NCBI GenBank assembly: GCA_029204225.1 | Contig: CM055108.1 | Location: 20,260,957-20,324,956, forward strand | Length of the DNA: 64,000 nt | Source: Diphasiastrum complanatum | Taxonomy: Eukaryota > Streptophyta > Lycopodiopsida > Lycopodiales > Lycopodiaceae | Direction: 5' to 3' | Part shown: in pieces, positions 1-10,734 of the stretch | Position numbering within the stretch: the stretch's first letter is position 1 | Layout of the letters: every line of letters starts with the position of its first letter | The notes under the pieces: model-generated | Told to the model about the DNA's origin: nothing | Database searches by the model: none | The model's input: the letters and a program-made list of their open reading frames with translations, nothing else | Program-made: the position numbers and the translations under genes

Positions 1-450
1 TCCCCATTGATAAAAAGACACCTGTTGTACCATATTTCCATGCTTAATGAGAAGGAGAAAACTCTACCATTTTTGGAAGAGAAGCATCCTCATTTGCTAT
101 TCACTACTTGCTAATGCAATTTGTGTGTGTTTGCTACTTTGTTTCCTAGTTTACATGCTTGTTGGTTTCCACTGTGAATGTTTCTCCATTAGTGAGCTAA
201 CCTCCACACTCAATCTCTTGCTCTACTACTTCTATCCTTCAATCCCCTTCTCTTCTCTTCTTCCCTCTCTTTTTCACCACAAATCATGATGTATGTTGGG
301 TTAGTTAGGAGAGTGTAGTGTTAAAGGTGGTAGTGTTAGTGTAAAGGGTAGAAAGCAACTAAAAGTAGCATCTTAGCATAGTTAGGTTCCTATCCAAGTG
401 TTCTAACCCTCTTTGACAAGTGGAAGGGCTGCTCATCGACGAAATCTACA
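1..450 (+). repeat. 3' part of the 5' LTR of a Ty3/gypsy element
   Basis: This stretch ends in CA eight bases before a perfect tRNA-Asp primer binding site, the expected position for the end of a 5' LTR. The LTR start lies left of the window, so its TG end cannot be checked. It holds no convincing reading frame; the 80-codon open frame near its left end is composition noise. The matching 3' LTR was not found within the following 8 kb. The LTR identity rests on the primer site and the downstream gag and pol order. Confidence 0.55.
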
Positions 451-458
451 CCCTATAG

Positions 459-477
459 TGGCGCCGTTGCCGGGGAT
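459..477 (+). other. Primer binding site complementary to tRNA-Asp 3' end
   Basis: The sequence TGGCGCCGTTGCCGGGGAT is the complement of the 3' end of plant tRNA-Asp(GUC), whose acceptor/T-arm end reads CCCCGGCAACGGCGCCA. Plant Ty3/gypsy elements of the Tat and Athila type use this primer; copia elements use tRNA-iMet. It therefore marks reverse-transcription priming for the gypsy element that follows. Confidence 0.88.
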
Positions 478-1860
478 AGGCTTTCACTAACTAGTTTAGC
501 TGTTTTTGCTTTTTTAGAATGCTTTTAGGTGGATTTTGGGTAGAGTTAGCTTGTTTTATGTATTTTCATGTGCTTGGATTGTTCACAGCTAGTGGAGGAG
601 GTGTGAGAGGGTAGAGGAGGCCCTAAACAATTTCTTCAAACATAAAAACACTCAAATCTGCATTTTGGAGGGAAAAGAGGCAAAATTCTCATCAGATTTT
701 TTTTTCTACAAAACCAGTGGAAACCAACCCTCGCATGACTGACAGCAGCTCTAGGGTACTATCCCAGACCCGTATAGAAGCCTGCGAGATTTAGTTCCAA
801 GCAGATTTTTAAAAATCAGAGAAAAACCATCAAAAATTCAAAACCCTTGTAAAAAACAAAAAAAATTCAGATCATCATAAGAACTCTCATAGAGCTCTCT
901 GAAGTTTCAACTCTATGAGACCAGGGGACAAAGAATCTTGCAAGAGCTAGTTCCCAGTATAAGTGCTCTTTGTGAAGGTTTCCAGTGAGAAAAGGACGGG
1001 AAAATCCAACAGAACTCTCACAGACACACAAATTTTCAATTCCAGTGGCCAAGAACCCTCGCAGAGAATTTTGAAGTTCCATTTCAGTGAGAAAAGGACA
1101 CGAAAGAGCTTGCGAGAGTTAGTTTGATTCTAGTGAGTAGAAAATTGGATTTGAATGTCTAAAAATCACTAAAATCATAAGATCCATCAAATCCTCGTAG
1201 AAGTAACTTTCGTAAACCATTCCATGGGCTTTAGAATGTCTTTTTACACAAATGATGAAGCCTACGAGAGTTAGAACAAAATATTGGTGAAGTTCAGAGC
1301 AAAAAAGGTGTTCCTGAACCCTTGCAGATAGTGAGATTTTTACTTCCTGTGAGAGTTAACCTTCGCAAAGATTTTCAAAGCTAGATCCATACTAGATACA
1401 GCTCCTGTAAGTCCTGTGAGAGTTACTTCCCAATATTTTTGAAAAAAACAAGTTTTTTGACTGTAAAACAGTGAAGAAACCTTTGCACAACCAGCCCTTG
1501 CATGAGTAACCTTTGCAGACTAGATTAGTAGTTAGATCTGTATCAGATCCAACTACTGTGAAAATCTCAAAACATTCGGACCAAGGATAAAAAAACTATC
1601 AAGGAAAAACCATTGTAAGAGGCTTAAAATCACACTATCGGCCTATCAAATTGATTTGATTCCCTAAGATCCAGATTGCATTCCATTGTACCAGCAAGAT
1701 CCAGCAACCTTGAACTCTACCATCGAATGAATCTAAGATTTAGATGATCAATTGTGAGAAGAGCAACAAATCAAACACCAAACCTTCCCAGAGTAGCAGT
1801 TGCGCAAATCGAGGCAAAACCAGTATCAGCACTAATGGATCCAATGGGTCAACTTGTATC
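478..1860 (+). other. Gypsy 5' leader with scattered CCTTCG(C/T)AGA-like motif
   Basis: The long untranslated leader between primer site and gag has no gene. It carries many degenerate copies of a short word such as AACCCTCGCAGAG or CTTGCGAGAGTTAG, for example near 733, 779, 935, 1048, 1107, 1192, 1260, 1318, 1358 and 1500. The same words reappear at 5.15-5.46 kb, after the pol remnant. Open frames here are short and unlike any protein. Confidence 0.6.
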
Positions 1861-1886
1861 TATTGCACCATTGGAGGGCACCATGG

Positions 1887-3125
1887 GTGGAAATGCCTAA
1901 ATACGATGGGTCATCATATCCAATCAAATTCCTCTAGATCTACGAGCAAGCCTATGAAATTTATGACGAGCGGACCCCGACAGAGAAGTTGATGATGTTC
2001 CCAATGTCTTTGGTAGTAGTGGCATAGGATTGGTTCTTCAACCTATCGAAAGAAGAGAAAACCACTTGGGAAGCGGTTAAAGTGACTCTCATCATGCACT
2101 TTAAACCAAGAAAGTTCCTTGGAGATCTGTTTCTCCTGTTGAGCAAAGTGAATATGGGAAAAAGAGAAAGTGTCAGGGACTATATCGAACGGGTCAAACA
2201 TCTAAGATCCGAGTGCAACGTAGCCCCAACTCCCGATCATGCAGCTATTATGTGGTTCCTCGCGGGGTTTCCACGTAGTATCAGAAGATAACTTAAACAA
2301 TGATGGGAGTAGTACGCTACATTGTAGAAAGCAATGGAAGATGCCATCATGGAGGAAGATGAGGGTTCAGACGAGAAATCTTATCCGACCACCTATACTT
2401 CGACTCCTTCGGTATCATCATCATCATCCAACACTTCCAACCTATTTACCGAGCTGATGATCGGAACAAATGACAAAGCTACACAAGCAGCAGATGGAAC
2501 AATTGACGGCACAATTTGACCAAAAATGGAGGCCTTGCAGAGAGCTATAGCACCAATTTCAAATCCACCGGAACAGAACCAGCTGCAGTATTCCCACCGA
2601 AAAAATGTATGGTGCTCACTTTGCAAAAGATCTGGAATTGTTTGTCCGTTAAGACCTGGAACGAGTGCACCTTTGAATCTAATTATAGTACACTTTACAA
2701 CAATTCTAGGAGGGATGCCACCAGAAAAACATCAGTTCCATGCCCCAGTGCTAGCAGTCACGCGAGCACAAATGCGGAAGGAAGTGGCTCCCTCACCACC
2801 TCCATTAGTATCCGATGATCAACCCTCAGCTGCAAGGCCATATCCAAATGTGAGAGAAGAAGAAAGACGGTACCACAAGATAAGACATTGGGTACAGAAA
2901 GCACAAGAGGAGGAAAAAACTCAAGCAAGAGACATACTTGCAGAACTTCCTGTTGCTAAAGAACCAGTACCACAAGCGCGCTCATCAGTGTGGACTGATC
3001 AAAACGATCGGTTGCATCATCATGAACCACCACTCCATATAGGGGAGCCCGAGGATCTGCACACTGAGGTACTCACAAGTTTGCTAGCAAGTCGTGTTAA
3101 CCTATCTCTTGAAGAATTATTGTAG
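1887..3125 (+). pseudogene. Ty3/gypsy gag remnant
   Basis: One reading frame runs from about 1887 and is broken only by stop codons, not frameshifts. It contains the retrotransposon gag pattern: K-Y-D-G-S-S-Y-P, then A-x-D-W-F-F-N-L-S, W-E-A-V, and the H-F-K-P-R-K-F-L ... V-R-D-Y-I-E-R-V helix region (2082-2291). Stops lie near 2291-2320 and 2519. The C-terminal part (2526-3125, 199 codons) includes W-C-S-L-C-K-R-S-G, which resembles the start of the gag zinc knuckle but lacks the rest of the CCHC pattern. Gag would form the virus-like particle. The gene is dead. The single-frame layout fits a gag-protease fusion continuing into the next entry. Confidence 0.7.
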
Positions 3126-3128
3126 ATT

Positions 3129-3476
3129 GTGCCACAAGCCAAGAGCCTCCTGGCTGAATGGGCCAAGGAGCCAGTAACACTAGAGCCCATATACTATGCG
3201 GACTACGAAGAAACGAATAACGTCCTCCACATTGGGACAGCGTGGGAAAGCGAAGAACACAATATCACCCTGTCGATCAAGCATAAGAGATTCGAGGATG
3301 AGGCAGCAGTGGTAGATGGAGAATCAGGGGTAAATTTGATCTCCACTACGTTGTACCAGAAATGGAGTTTGCAAGGATTGAAGCCAGTGGAATTTGTCAT
3401 CAAACTAGCAGATGAATGTTGTGTTAAACCAAAAGGTGTAGTTGACAATATCCTTGTAAAACTAGTGAGAATGTAG
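3129..3476 (+). pseudogene. Ty3/gypsy aspartic protease remnant
   Basis: It continues the gag frame after one stop codon (TAG at 3123-3125). The protease signature is V-V-D-G-E-S-G-V-N-L-I-S followed by L-Q-G-L-K-P-V-E-F and A-D-E-C-C-V-K-P-K-G-V, which matches the gypsy retropepsin arrangement. Intact relatives usually read D-G-G-S-G or D-x-G-S-G, so the Glu in D-G-E-S-G is a likely damaging change. The frame ends at 3476 and the following 290 bases hold eroded coding sequence in the same frame with several stops. Confidence 0.65.
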
Positions 3477-3762
3477 CTTGTGATCATTTGTGGTGATGGA
3501 CTATCAGAAGAGGCTATAGCTATGGTGGATGCTGATATTCGCGATCATAAAGTGAATGTCACGCCAGCTCCAAAGAAAGACAACAAGGATGAACCCAACT
3601 ACGTGAGCCGAAAAGAGAAAAAGAAGGTGTTGGATTCCTTAAAGTCAGTATGAATGGACTCAGATGCAGCATCATTGTTCTCTCAGATGACTTAAGACCC
3701 AAAAATTATGAGTTGGGCTAAGATCAATATGCTGAAGGAGGAATCTCGTACCAGTTCACGAG

Positions 3763-4347
3763 ATGCCAGGAACCTTCAAGAACTATATCTTAGACGACGT
3801 AGTAATTATGATGTCGCAAACTCAACGAGAACCTGATCAAAATCAGGAACCAGCAGAGCAAGTCTTTGAAGGACATGTGCGAATGCAACCCATGAACCTA
3901 GCTGAGTCAGAAGAAGAAGAAGAGATCGTACATGTGGGAGAACAGTTAATGCCCACACAATTCAAAAGACTACGATCATTATTGGTGGAATACAAGGATT
4001 GTTTCGCTTGGAATTATAGTGATCTGAAGGGTATCCCACCAACTGTAGTCCAACATACCATACCCTTGGTGGATGGAGCAATCCCCAAAGTAAGTCGTTA
4101 CTATCGCTGCAACTCGAACTATACTGAGTTGATCAAGCAAGAGTTGCAGAAATTGCTAGATGTTGATTTCATCTATGAAATCGAGCACACGGAATGGATG
4201 TCGCCAATAGTCATAGTACCCAAGAAGAACGGCAAAATGCGAATCTGTATGAACCTGAAAGCGTTAAATACAGTCACCAAGAAGGATAATTTTTTTTTAC
4301 CATTTACGGAAAGTATTCTAGACAGAGTTTTTTGGTCCCTTCATTAA
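3763..4347 (+). pseudogene. Ty3/gypsy reverse transcriptase, N-terminal part
   Basis: A 194-codon frame, shifted relative to protease. It contains the pre-RT motif D-C-F-A-W-N-Y-S-D-L-K-G-I-P, then E-W-M-S-P-I-V-I-V-P-K-K-N-G-K-M-R-I-C and L-N-T-V-T-K-K-D, which are RT fingers motifs of gypsy pol. It stops after the F-T-E-S-I-L-D-R-V motif, just before the palm. The Y-x-D-D catalytic site, the RNase H and most of the integrase are absent, because sequence from the C-terminal end of integrase follows almost at once. This is an internally deleted copy. Confidence 0.85.
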
Positions 4348-4349
4348 GA

Positions 4350-4703
4350 ATTGCTACAACACAATGCCTCGATTAATCTAAATCTCTACAATTACGCGAT
4401 GAAGCACTGCATAAACTTTGCGAGACATGCTTACTAGTTGTGCATGCATTGGCAGCTGAAAAAAAATGACACAAGGCATGGCATGATCACCAATTGCACA
4501 AGAAAGATCTTCGATCTGGAAATCTGGTCCTCATGTATAAAACAAAGGCGATCAAGGGAAAGTTGAAGTTCACATGCGAAGGCCCATTCCGAGTAAAGGA
4601 GACTCTCAGTCATGGAGCCGTGAACCTCAAGTAGTTAGATGGGATGCCATTCGACACGCCCATCAATGGTAGCCATTTGCACAAGTATTGGCCACCACAA
4701 TGA
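4350..4703 (+). pseudogene. Ty3/gypsy integrase C-terminal tail
   Basis: Translation here gives A-W-H-D-H-Q-L-H-K-K-D-L-R-S-G-N-L-V-L-M-Y, then K-G-K-L-K-F-T-C-E-G-P-F-R-V and G-A-V-N-L-K, ending in I-N-G-S-H-L-H-K-Y-W. This is the typical C-terminal integrase domain of plant gypsy elements (G-D-L-V-L, G-P-Y-x-V-x-E, V-N-G-x-x-L-K). At least one stop (TAG after N-L-K) interrupts it. It directly follows truncated RT, so about 2 kb of pol has been deleted between them. Confidence 0.75.
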
Positions 4704-5840
4704 AGAAGATCAAGGATGGTGATGACACGTCACAATTAGAACATCTTTTCGGTCATCACAGCAAGATCTAGCAAGATCTGATAAGATCCGACAACATCCG
4801 ACAAGATCCAAGTGAGATCTAGATTCAAATAAGATCAACAGAAAATAAGATCATCAGCCTCCATTCTTGCAAATCGGAGACAACGGTATCAAGAAAACGT
4901 AGCAAAATAAAAACAAAAGTCACTTAAACTAATGGATCAGTTACAAATGTCCATGAGCAGTCCCAAAGAACTCCTCATAGTCAGATCTAACCTGGATGCA
5001 ATAGTATACCAATCTGCAAGATTAAAGATCAAAGAATCTCAAGATCTCATCAAAAAACATTGAAAAAGAGCATTTTTTCCATGATTTTTTGAGATCCCTT
5101 GGGGTTTAGCTTTTGAAACTTTGACAGCTACCAAATCTAACTCAGAAGCATCTATGAAAATCTCTGCGAGAGTTACTGATGAAAAAATCATCAAATTTGA
5201 GTGTTTGCGAAGGTTCAGGAAGGCAATATCTTCAGAACCTTCGTAGAGCATCAAGATCAGCAAACCAACCTTTGCAAGGGGCATAAATGAATTCAGAGCA
5301 GCGTAATTAGTTTGTCTATAGGGTCTGATCTTGAAAATCCAACATCTGGGACAAGTTGTGCGAGACATCACTTTCTGTGAGGGTTGAACCCTCGTAGACT
5401 GTCAGAACCTTCGTAGGGCAGTCAAATCGCCTTCTGAACCTTCGCAGACTTCCATGAGGTCCTAGAATAATGTGAAGAAGATCCCTACAAAATTTTGGTT
5501 GGAACTGAGCCGGAGAAAGTACATTTCACCTAATATGCACTCTAAATTCCTCTATATAAGGGCAGAATTTGAGTCATTTGTCACTTCACTTAGCGAAACT
5601 CTATCGAACTTTCGTCCAAAATTTCCAAGTTATCCGATTGCGACCAAACTTCTCACAAGTATTCATCTGCTCTCACAACTATCAGATCCATGCTCAATAT
5701 CACCATCAACCTTCTTTTTTTCTTTTTCTTTTTTCAATTTTTAGCCCTTTTTACTGCTTTAATTGTCTTTTCTAATTTTATGTGCCTTTTCACCTTTCTT
5801 CATTTCCTACATTAACAAACCACACCCTCCAGCCGCTAGC
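4704..5840 (+). other. Region 3' of gypsy pol, with leader-like repeats and a TATA-like box
   Basis: No gene is seen. GATC-rich words (CAAGATC, AAGATCC) dominate 4.70-5.05 kb. From 5.15 to 5.46 kb the same CCTTCG(C/T)AGA-like words as in the gypsy leader recur, so this part probably belongs to the same element. CTCTATATAAGGG near 5550 is a good TATA-box candidate and lies about 290 bases before the ATG of the next reading frame. Confidence 0.45.
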
Positions 5841-7464
5841 ATGACTTCCTCATCTTCTACTGACGAAATTGGCACCAAGCAGGTCATCCAACTCGAGATA
5901 TCTTCTGCCACTCAGATTTGGGCCCTGCCATCTGATTCATTGATCCAATCTTGGTTTCAGACAACTAGCCCTCTTCTTGCAGTAATGGGCTTTTACCCGG
6001 TGCTATTTTCCTCTTACATCAACATGGGACTAGCTCTCCATGCTTATGCCACGTGAGACGCGCCGAAGTCATGTTTCCACATTATGTACCAAGGTATGCA
6101 TAAACGCTAATTTTATGGTCATCATTGGCATAGTGCCAATCTCCCATCGCCAAGCCAAAAACATTATCAAGCCTTGCATAATCAAGACTGCCCTTGAGAT
6201 CCCAGTCCAGACTAACAGCGGATATTTGATAGAGGCTATCAATGATCTCATAACTCAAGCAGCTGACTATCTGTTGAACAACTTTTTGGTTGTTTCAACT
6301 TTTTGCAAGGGATACATTATGCTAAGCCAATTTGTGAAATCCTTCATGGAGTTTCCTAGCCCCACAATAGCACCATACGACTGGCATACTTTCCTTTTGC
6401 ACGAACTCTCCATTGCTATCAAACCTAACACGCGTGACCGTATTGCAGCAGAACCATTGTTGTGTAATTTTGCTTGTGCGCATCTCGAGGAGAAGGTGCG
6501 TGGGTTTAACCGATCCTCTGTGCTCCATCCCGCACACTACATTGTACCCTCCTTTTGAGGCTTCCACCTCCCATCAACCCACAGTTACTGACACAACGAC
6601 CAACAAGCGAATGTGTGGCACATCCCCCTCCTCATCCAATCCTCCTACCACTAGATGACGCAAGACACTTCCACAACTAACCACCCCCACTTCCTCTACC
6701 ACAGCCTCTTCCTCTATTCAACGCACCACCTCCACTACCACATCCACCCCTCTTCTTCCTATTCCGACATCCTCTACCTCCATTCTTGCTCTTCCACTGC
6801 TTTCATCACCATCGCTTCATCCATACCCCCTGTCTCTTCTTCTACCCCCCTTCTCCAGATCAACCCCCTCGATTCACAACTCTCTCCCAACACCTTGGCT
6901 TGGATGAACCTCCTCCATCTTTCACCTCCTCGCCAAATCTCTTCACCTCTCACATCTCCATCCATCCTCCACACCACCCTCCAGTTCTTTTCTGTTCCTC
7001 CCATTCCTTCTTTTGAACAATTTGTTCTTGCCCTAGTTTCCACTTTTGTTATTCCTCTCACACCCCTCACATCTCCAATGAAGGTTATCAAGGGTGACAA
7101 ACCATTCCCTGATGACGCATTTGTACAAACATAGTTTATAGCTTCTCCTGATCTTGCTGACCCCACCGCACCTGATGGCCTGAAGTCTCCTAAGAAGCTG
7201 ATTGAAGATGATGACGAAGACACTATACAGGTCATCGAGGCTACCTCACAAAAAGTCCCTGGTAGCACCACCATACCGACCGGTCCTACGGATATTTCTA
7301 TGGCCTACCAAAGGGTACCTAGGTGGTAGCTGAAACTGGACGACTGTGTATTGAAATTGGCAACGAGCAACATCCAGTTGCGGGCAGAAATCAGCCAACT
7401 ACAGCAAGATCAATATTCACTAGCTCAAGATTATGAATGGTTGAATATTTGGAATTTGGCATAG
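5841..7464 (+). pseudogene. Eroded accessory reading frame of unknown function
   Basis: Not recognised. A reading starts at ATG 5841 (M-T-S-S-S-S-T-D-E-I-G-T), shifts frame near 6040-6056 and continues to about 6558 as a normal-composition globular stretch of about 170 residues. A Ser/Thr/Pro-rich linker follows at about 6559-7080 and is spread over three frames. An acidic tail comes next (S-P-K-K-L-I-E-D-D-D-E-D-T, about 7190-7220), then a Gln/Leu-rich helix (I-Q-L-R-A-E-I-S-Q-L-Q-Q-D-Q) that looks coiled-coil, ending at TAG 7462. At least three frameshifts and several stops show decay. It lies downstream of gypsy integrase on the same strand, where plant Tat/Athila elements sometimes carry an extra frame, but it could also be a separate host gene. 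Confidence 0.4.
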
Positions 7465-7496
7465 GTGTTGGGACTTGTTTGGTTCATTTCCTCAGG

Positions 7497-8330
7497 GTTT
7501 GAGATTAGGAGGAAGCCTATGTAAGTCACTTGGAACATATACTTCATTAAGATCCAAATTTGAGAGACATTGGTCTTCGGACCCCATGAGCATATGCCTC
7601 ATGGATGGAATTACAATTGGTATCATGCCAGGTGGCAAATAGATAGGGAGAGCAAGTGTGTGTGAGAAGCCAGAAGAAGTAGATGGTACTTTGGAAATCG
7701 GCTTTGATAGTAGGGTGTTGGCAGAATCGAAGACATCAGAGAAGCACACTTATTGGATGTTTGTTCCATGGGAGATAATACTTAGACAACTACTATCAGC
7801 AGCTTTCACCACAGAATGGAGAACTTATTGTTGTAAAACGGTGGGCACGTGAGTGGCAGTGGAAGTTCGAGGATTTGAGCACGGCTTGTCGGATTATGAT
7901 TGGGATACAAAACAAAATCAGCAAGTTGAGTGCAGAGTATGTCACTCATCTATGACATTTAGATATCACATCGAAAAACAAATGCTCACTTTGATGCTGT
8001 ATTATAGAAGATGGATTAAATGCAAAAATGCTTGGAAGACACTTGATCAAGATTTTGGTATAAACCCTCGAGAGCAACTTCAGATAACAGTGAAAAGAAA
8101 TGACAACATTCTTGCAATGGTTGAGGTCGAGGAAGATTGGTGTCTCAATCACATTCGATCAGAAGTAGACATGTTGCAATTCGATCTACCTCAGTACTAT
8201 CGATCTCGATTGAATGGTGTAAAGGTACGTTATGCCATATAAAAATATTTTTTTTTCTATTTCTAAGTGAATCAGTTTCATAGAATATATAACTAAAACA
8301 ATTTCTCTTGTGCAGGTAAGAGTAAGGTAA
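7497..8330 (+). pseudogene. Eroded spliced gene, unknown family
   Basis: A single frame stays readable for about 240 codons from 7497, just after an acceptor-like TTTCCTCAG, to 8224. It is broken only by TAG in G-G-K-stop-I-G-R and TGA at 7850. It then meets a good donor (AAG/GTACGT at 8225) and, 91 bases later, an acceptor (CTTGTGCAG at 8315). The last exon would add only V-R-V-R and a stop. Readable landmarks are H-W-S-S-D-P-M-S-I-C-L-M-D-G, C-R-V-C-H-S-S-M-T-F-R-Y-H, and D-L-P-Q-Y-Y-R-S-R-L-N-G. The C-x2-C...H spacing could bind zinc, but this is a guess. No known family is recognised. Confidence 0.42.
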
Positions 8331-8483
8331 GAAGAGCATATAAAATACAAAGACATTGGAACATCCATCGAAATTGAAGATCCATAGATTATGAACTATG
8401 GAATTTTGTATTATGTAATACAATTTTTTGTATACATCATTTTTGAAAATATATGAACCATTTTTTCTATGAGACTCTTTCAT

Positions 8484-9741
8484 TTCTATGATCTCCATTT
8501 CCATGGTGCAAAACACAATGTAATTGCAACTGGATAATATGAGTTTTCGATAGCAAGATTCATTGTCTCCTGCAGGAAATGCACTATCTCCATTGGGGAG
8601 ATCTTCAGTCACTTGAACTCCAGTGATCACTACAATCGATGCTTGCCCTTGTTGATGTCTCGTATATATTGGTTGTATTTTTTGTCTTCATTGCATTGGT
8701 CTGTATTGTCCTTGTCTTGGCATATTTGGATATGTTCAGAAGATGAACTGATGAAAGCTTTGCTGTAACAAATCTAAGTTTGTTGCATGTTTGGATTGGT
8801 TGTGACAAAGGTTCCATCAGATCATCTTTCTGAACTTATTAAAAAAAAACCATTTTAAAGACAAGGCAGACCAAGGATATGAAAAAACATGTCAAAAAAT
8901 CGTAGAAATTGATGATGAATGAATCATAACCTGAATTAATAACAGAAAAAAAAACAAGTAAGAAAAACCATAGAAAAACTGTAAAATATATTTCTATTAA
9001 AAAATTTTGTGCATGTGTCTCATCCACATCAAGTGAGATGAATATTTAATCAGTATCAACTATCTATGATATGAGTTTTCGATAACAAGATTCATTGTCT
9101 CCTGCAGGAAATGCACTATCTCCATTGGGGAGATCTTCAGTCACTTGAACTCCAGTGATCCTAGCTACAATCGATGCTTGCCCTTGTTGGAGTCTCGTAT
9201 ATATTGGTTGTATTTTTGCTCTTCATTGCCTTGGTCTGTATTGTCCTTGTCTTGGCATGTTTGGATATGTTCAGATGATGATCTGATCAAAGCTTTGCTG
9301 CAACAAATCTAAGTGAACTAATGTCGCATGTTTGGATTGGTTGTGACAAAGGTTCGATCAGATCATCATTCTGAACTTATCCCTAAAAGACAATGGTAAA
9401 GACAAGGCAGACCAAGGATATGAAAAACAAACATGTCAAAAAACAGTAGAAATTGAAGATGAATGAATCATAACCTAAATTGATAAGAAAAAAAAAAAAC
9501 AAGTAAGAACAACCATAGAAAAATTGTAAATATATTTCTATTAAAATTTTCACATCAAGTGAGATGAATATTTAATCAGTATCAACTATCTATGATCTCT
9601 AAATCCATTTCTCCTGTTGGAAGTAGCCTGGGTGGAGAACACTCGGCCACTGCAACTGGATATGAATTTTTGATTACAAGCTTTATGGTCTCCTGCCGGA
9701 AGTGCATTATCTCCATTGGGGAGACCTTCGGACATTTAAAC
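8484..9741. repeat. Imperfect tandem triplication containing a terminal exon
   Basis: A unit beginning around GAGTTTTCGAT(A)AGCAAG ... CTCCATTGGGGAGATCTTCAG occurs at about 8541 and 9073 (offset 532). A third, partial copy starts at 9664 (offset 591). The first two copies match over about 500 bases, including the later AAAGACAAGGCAGACCAAGGATATG block. The third copy holds the best reading of a minus-strand terminal exon (see the next entry); the other two carry degraded versions of it. The left copy also has a TCTATGATCTC...TCCATTTC edge that matches the right side of the third copy. Confidence 0.85.
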
Positions 9742-10249
9742 TGAAAAACAAAAACATAAACACAGCTAAATGTAATTATTCAAAGATCAATTAATAGGAA
9801 TTTGTATATGAAAAAAACAAAAACACAATTAAAAGAAAAATTAATCGAATATTATCTTTTCCAGATTTGGAAGTCCATCTTGTAATGCAAGCCAATTAAA
9901 AAAGTGTTTGGCATTGCATACGGTATACCAACTACAGGTGACAGAATCAACCTGCTGGGAGGACTAGAGAATCCAAATTTGAACATATGAGATATCGGAT
10001 CAACGCACAAGATGTAAAAATAAAATCTACAACGGAAACAAGTGCGCGTCGAACCAATATCAAAAAAAGTTTGATTGAATATTGAATCAGTGCGCACGTT
10101 ATGAAAATAAATCAATCAATAACTACAAGGGTGCGTCGAACCGATATTGAAAAATTTATACCTCTGCATCAACCATTTTCAGCTTCAAATATGCTTTTGC
10201 ATTTGGTACTGGAAAGAGTTCCAGTATTTTCTGTATATGGGTCTTGGCA

Positions 10250-10288
<39 letters not shown>

Positions 10289-10711
10289 GAGTTCATCTTT
10301 AAACAAACTAGATTACACACACCCTCATCATTGACGTACAAGGACAACACATATAAGCTCCAATGATCACTGAAATCAGAAAACAATAAATTTATGAGAA
10401 TCAATGTGAAATCAAAATTCATATGAATAAATAGACACTTACTTTGTTATGTATGGCAGCACGAGAATCGGAGTCCCTAGTCTGACGTATTGGAGCATAT
10501 CATCGTGCATACTTTTGAAATCAGGGAAATCAAATGCAGCCATGAATTGAAGAGAAAACAATGCAACATCTATAAACAATGGGGTCTGGAAGAACTCCAT
10601 CTAGTACTGAATTGCCCCACCTCCTACATTGTCCCCTAGCATTTTATCCCTACTTTCTAATTCACCAGTATCTAAACTAGAAAGGGTGAGACCAGCATTG
10701 GTCTTCGGCAT
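9597..10711 (-). pseudogene. Multi-exon minus-strand gene, unknown family, eroded
   Basis: Exon candidates, read right to left. The first, 10711-10443, starts M-P-K-T-N-A-G-L-T-L and contains one TAG, followed by F-F-Q-T-P-L-F-I-D-V-A-L-F and G-T-P-I-L-V-L-P-Y-I-T before donor AAA/GTAAGT. A short exon starts after CTGATTTCAG at 10369. Another reads L-F-P-V-P-N-A-K-A-Y-L-K-L-K and ends at GAG/GTATAA. A segment around 9852-9980 reads V-V-G-I-P-Y-A-M-P-N-T-F. The terminal exon, 9741-9597, follows TTTTTCAG and reads M-E-I-M-H-F-R-Q-E-T-I-K-L-V-I-K to a stop. Exon phases do not all agree, so the model is rough. The family is unknown; hydrophobic runs in exon 1 could be membrane-associated. Confidence 0.35.
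10254..10284. repeat. (TG)n microsatellite
   Basis: About 15 TG units lying within a putative intron of the minus-strand gene described above. Confidence 0.98.
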
Positions 10712-10734
10712 CCTAAAACTGTATCGGATTCAAT

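Noticed and set aside
459-477. Possible tRNA-Asp gene
   Set aside because: Only the 3' terminal complement is present, in LTR-primer context; no cloverleaf can be drawn.
6774-7274. 166-codon minus-strand frame
   Set aside because: It lies opposite the Ser/Thr/Pro-rich accessory frame; its Glu/Gly/Arg-rich composition is the expected shadow of CCT/TCC-rich DNA.
8145-8630. 161-codon minus-strand frame
   Set aside because: It overlaps the plus-strand spliced unit, an intron and one copy of the tandem repeat; composition changes along its length and it matches no family.
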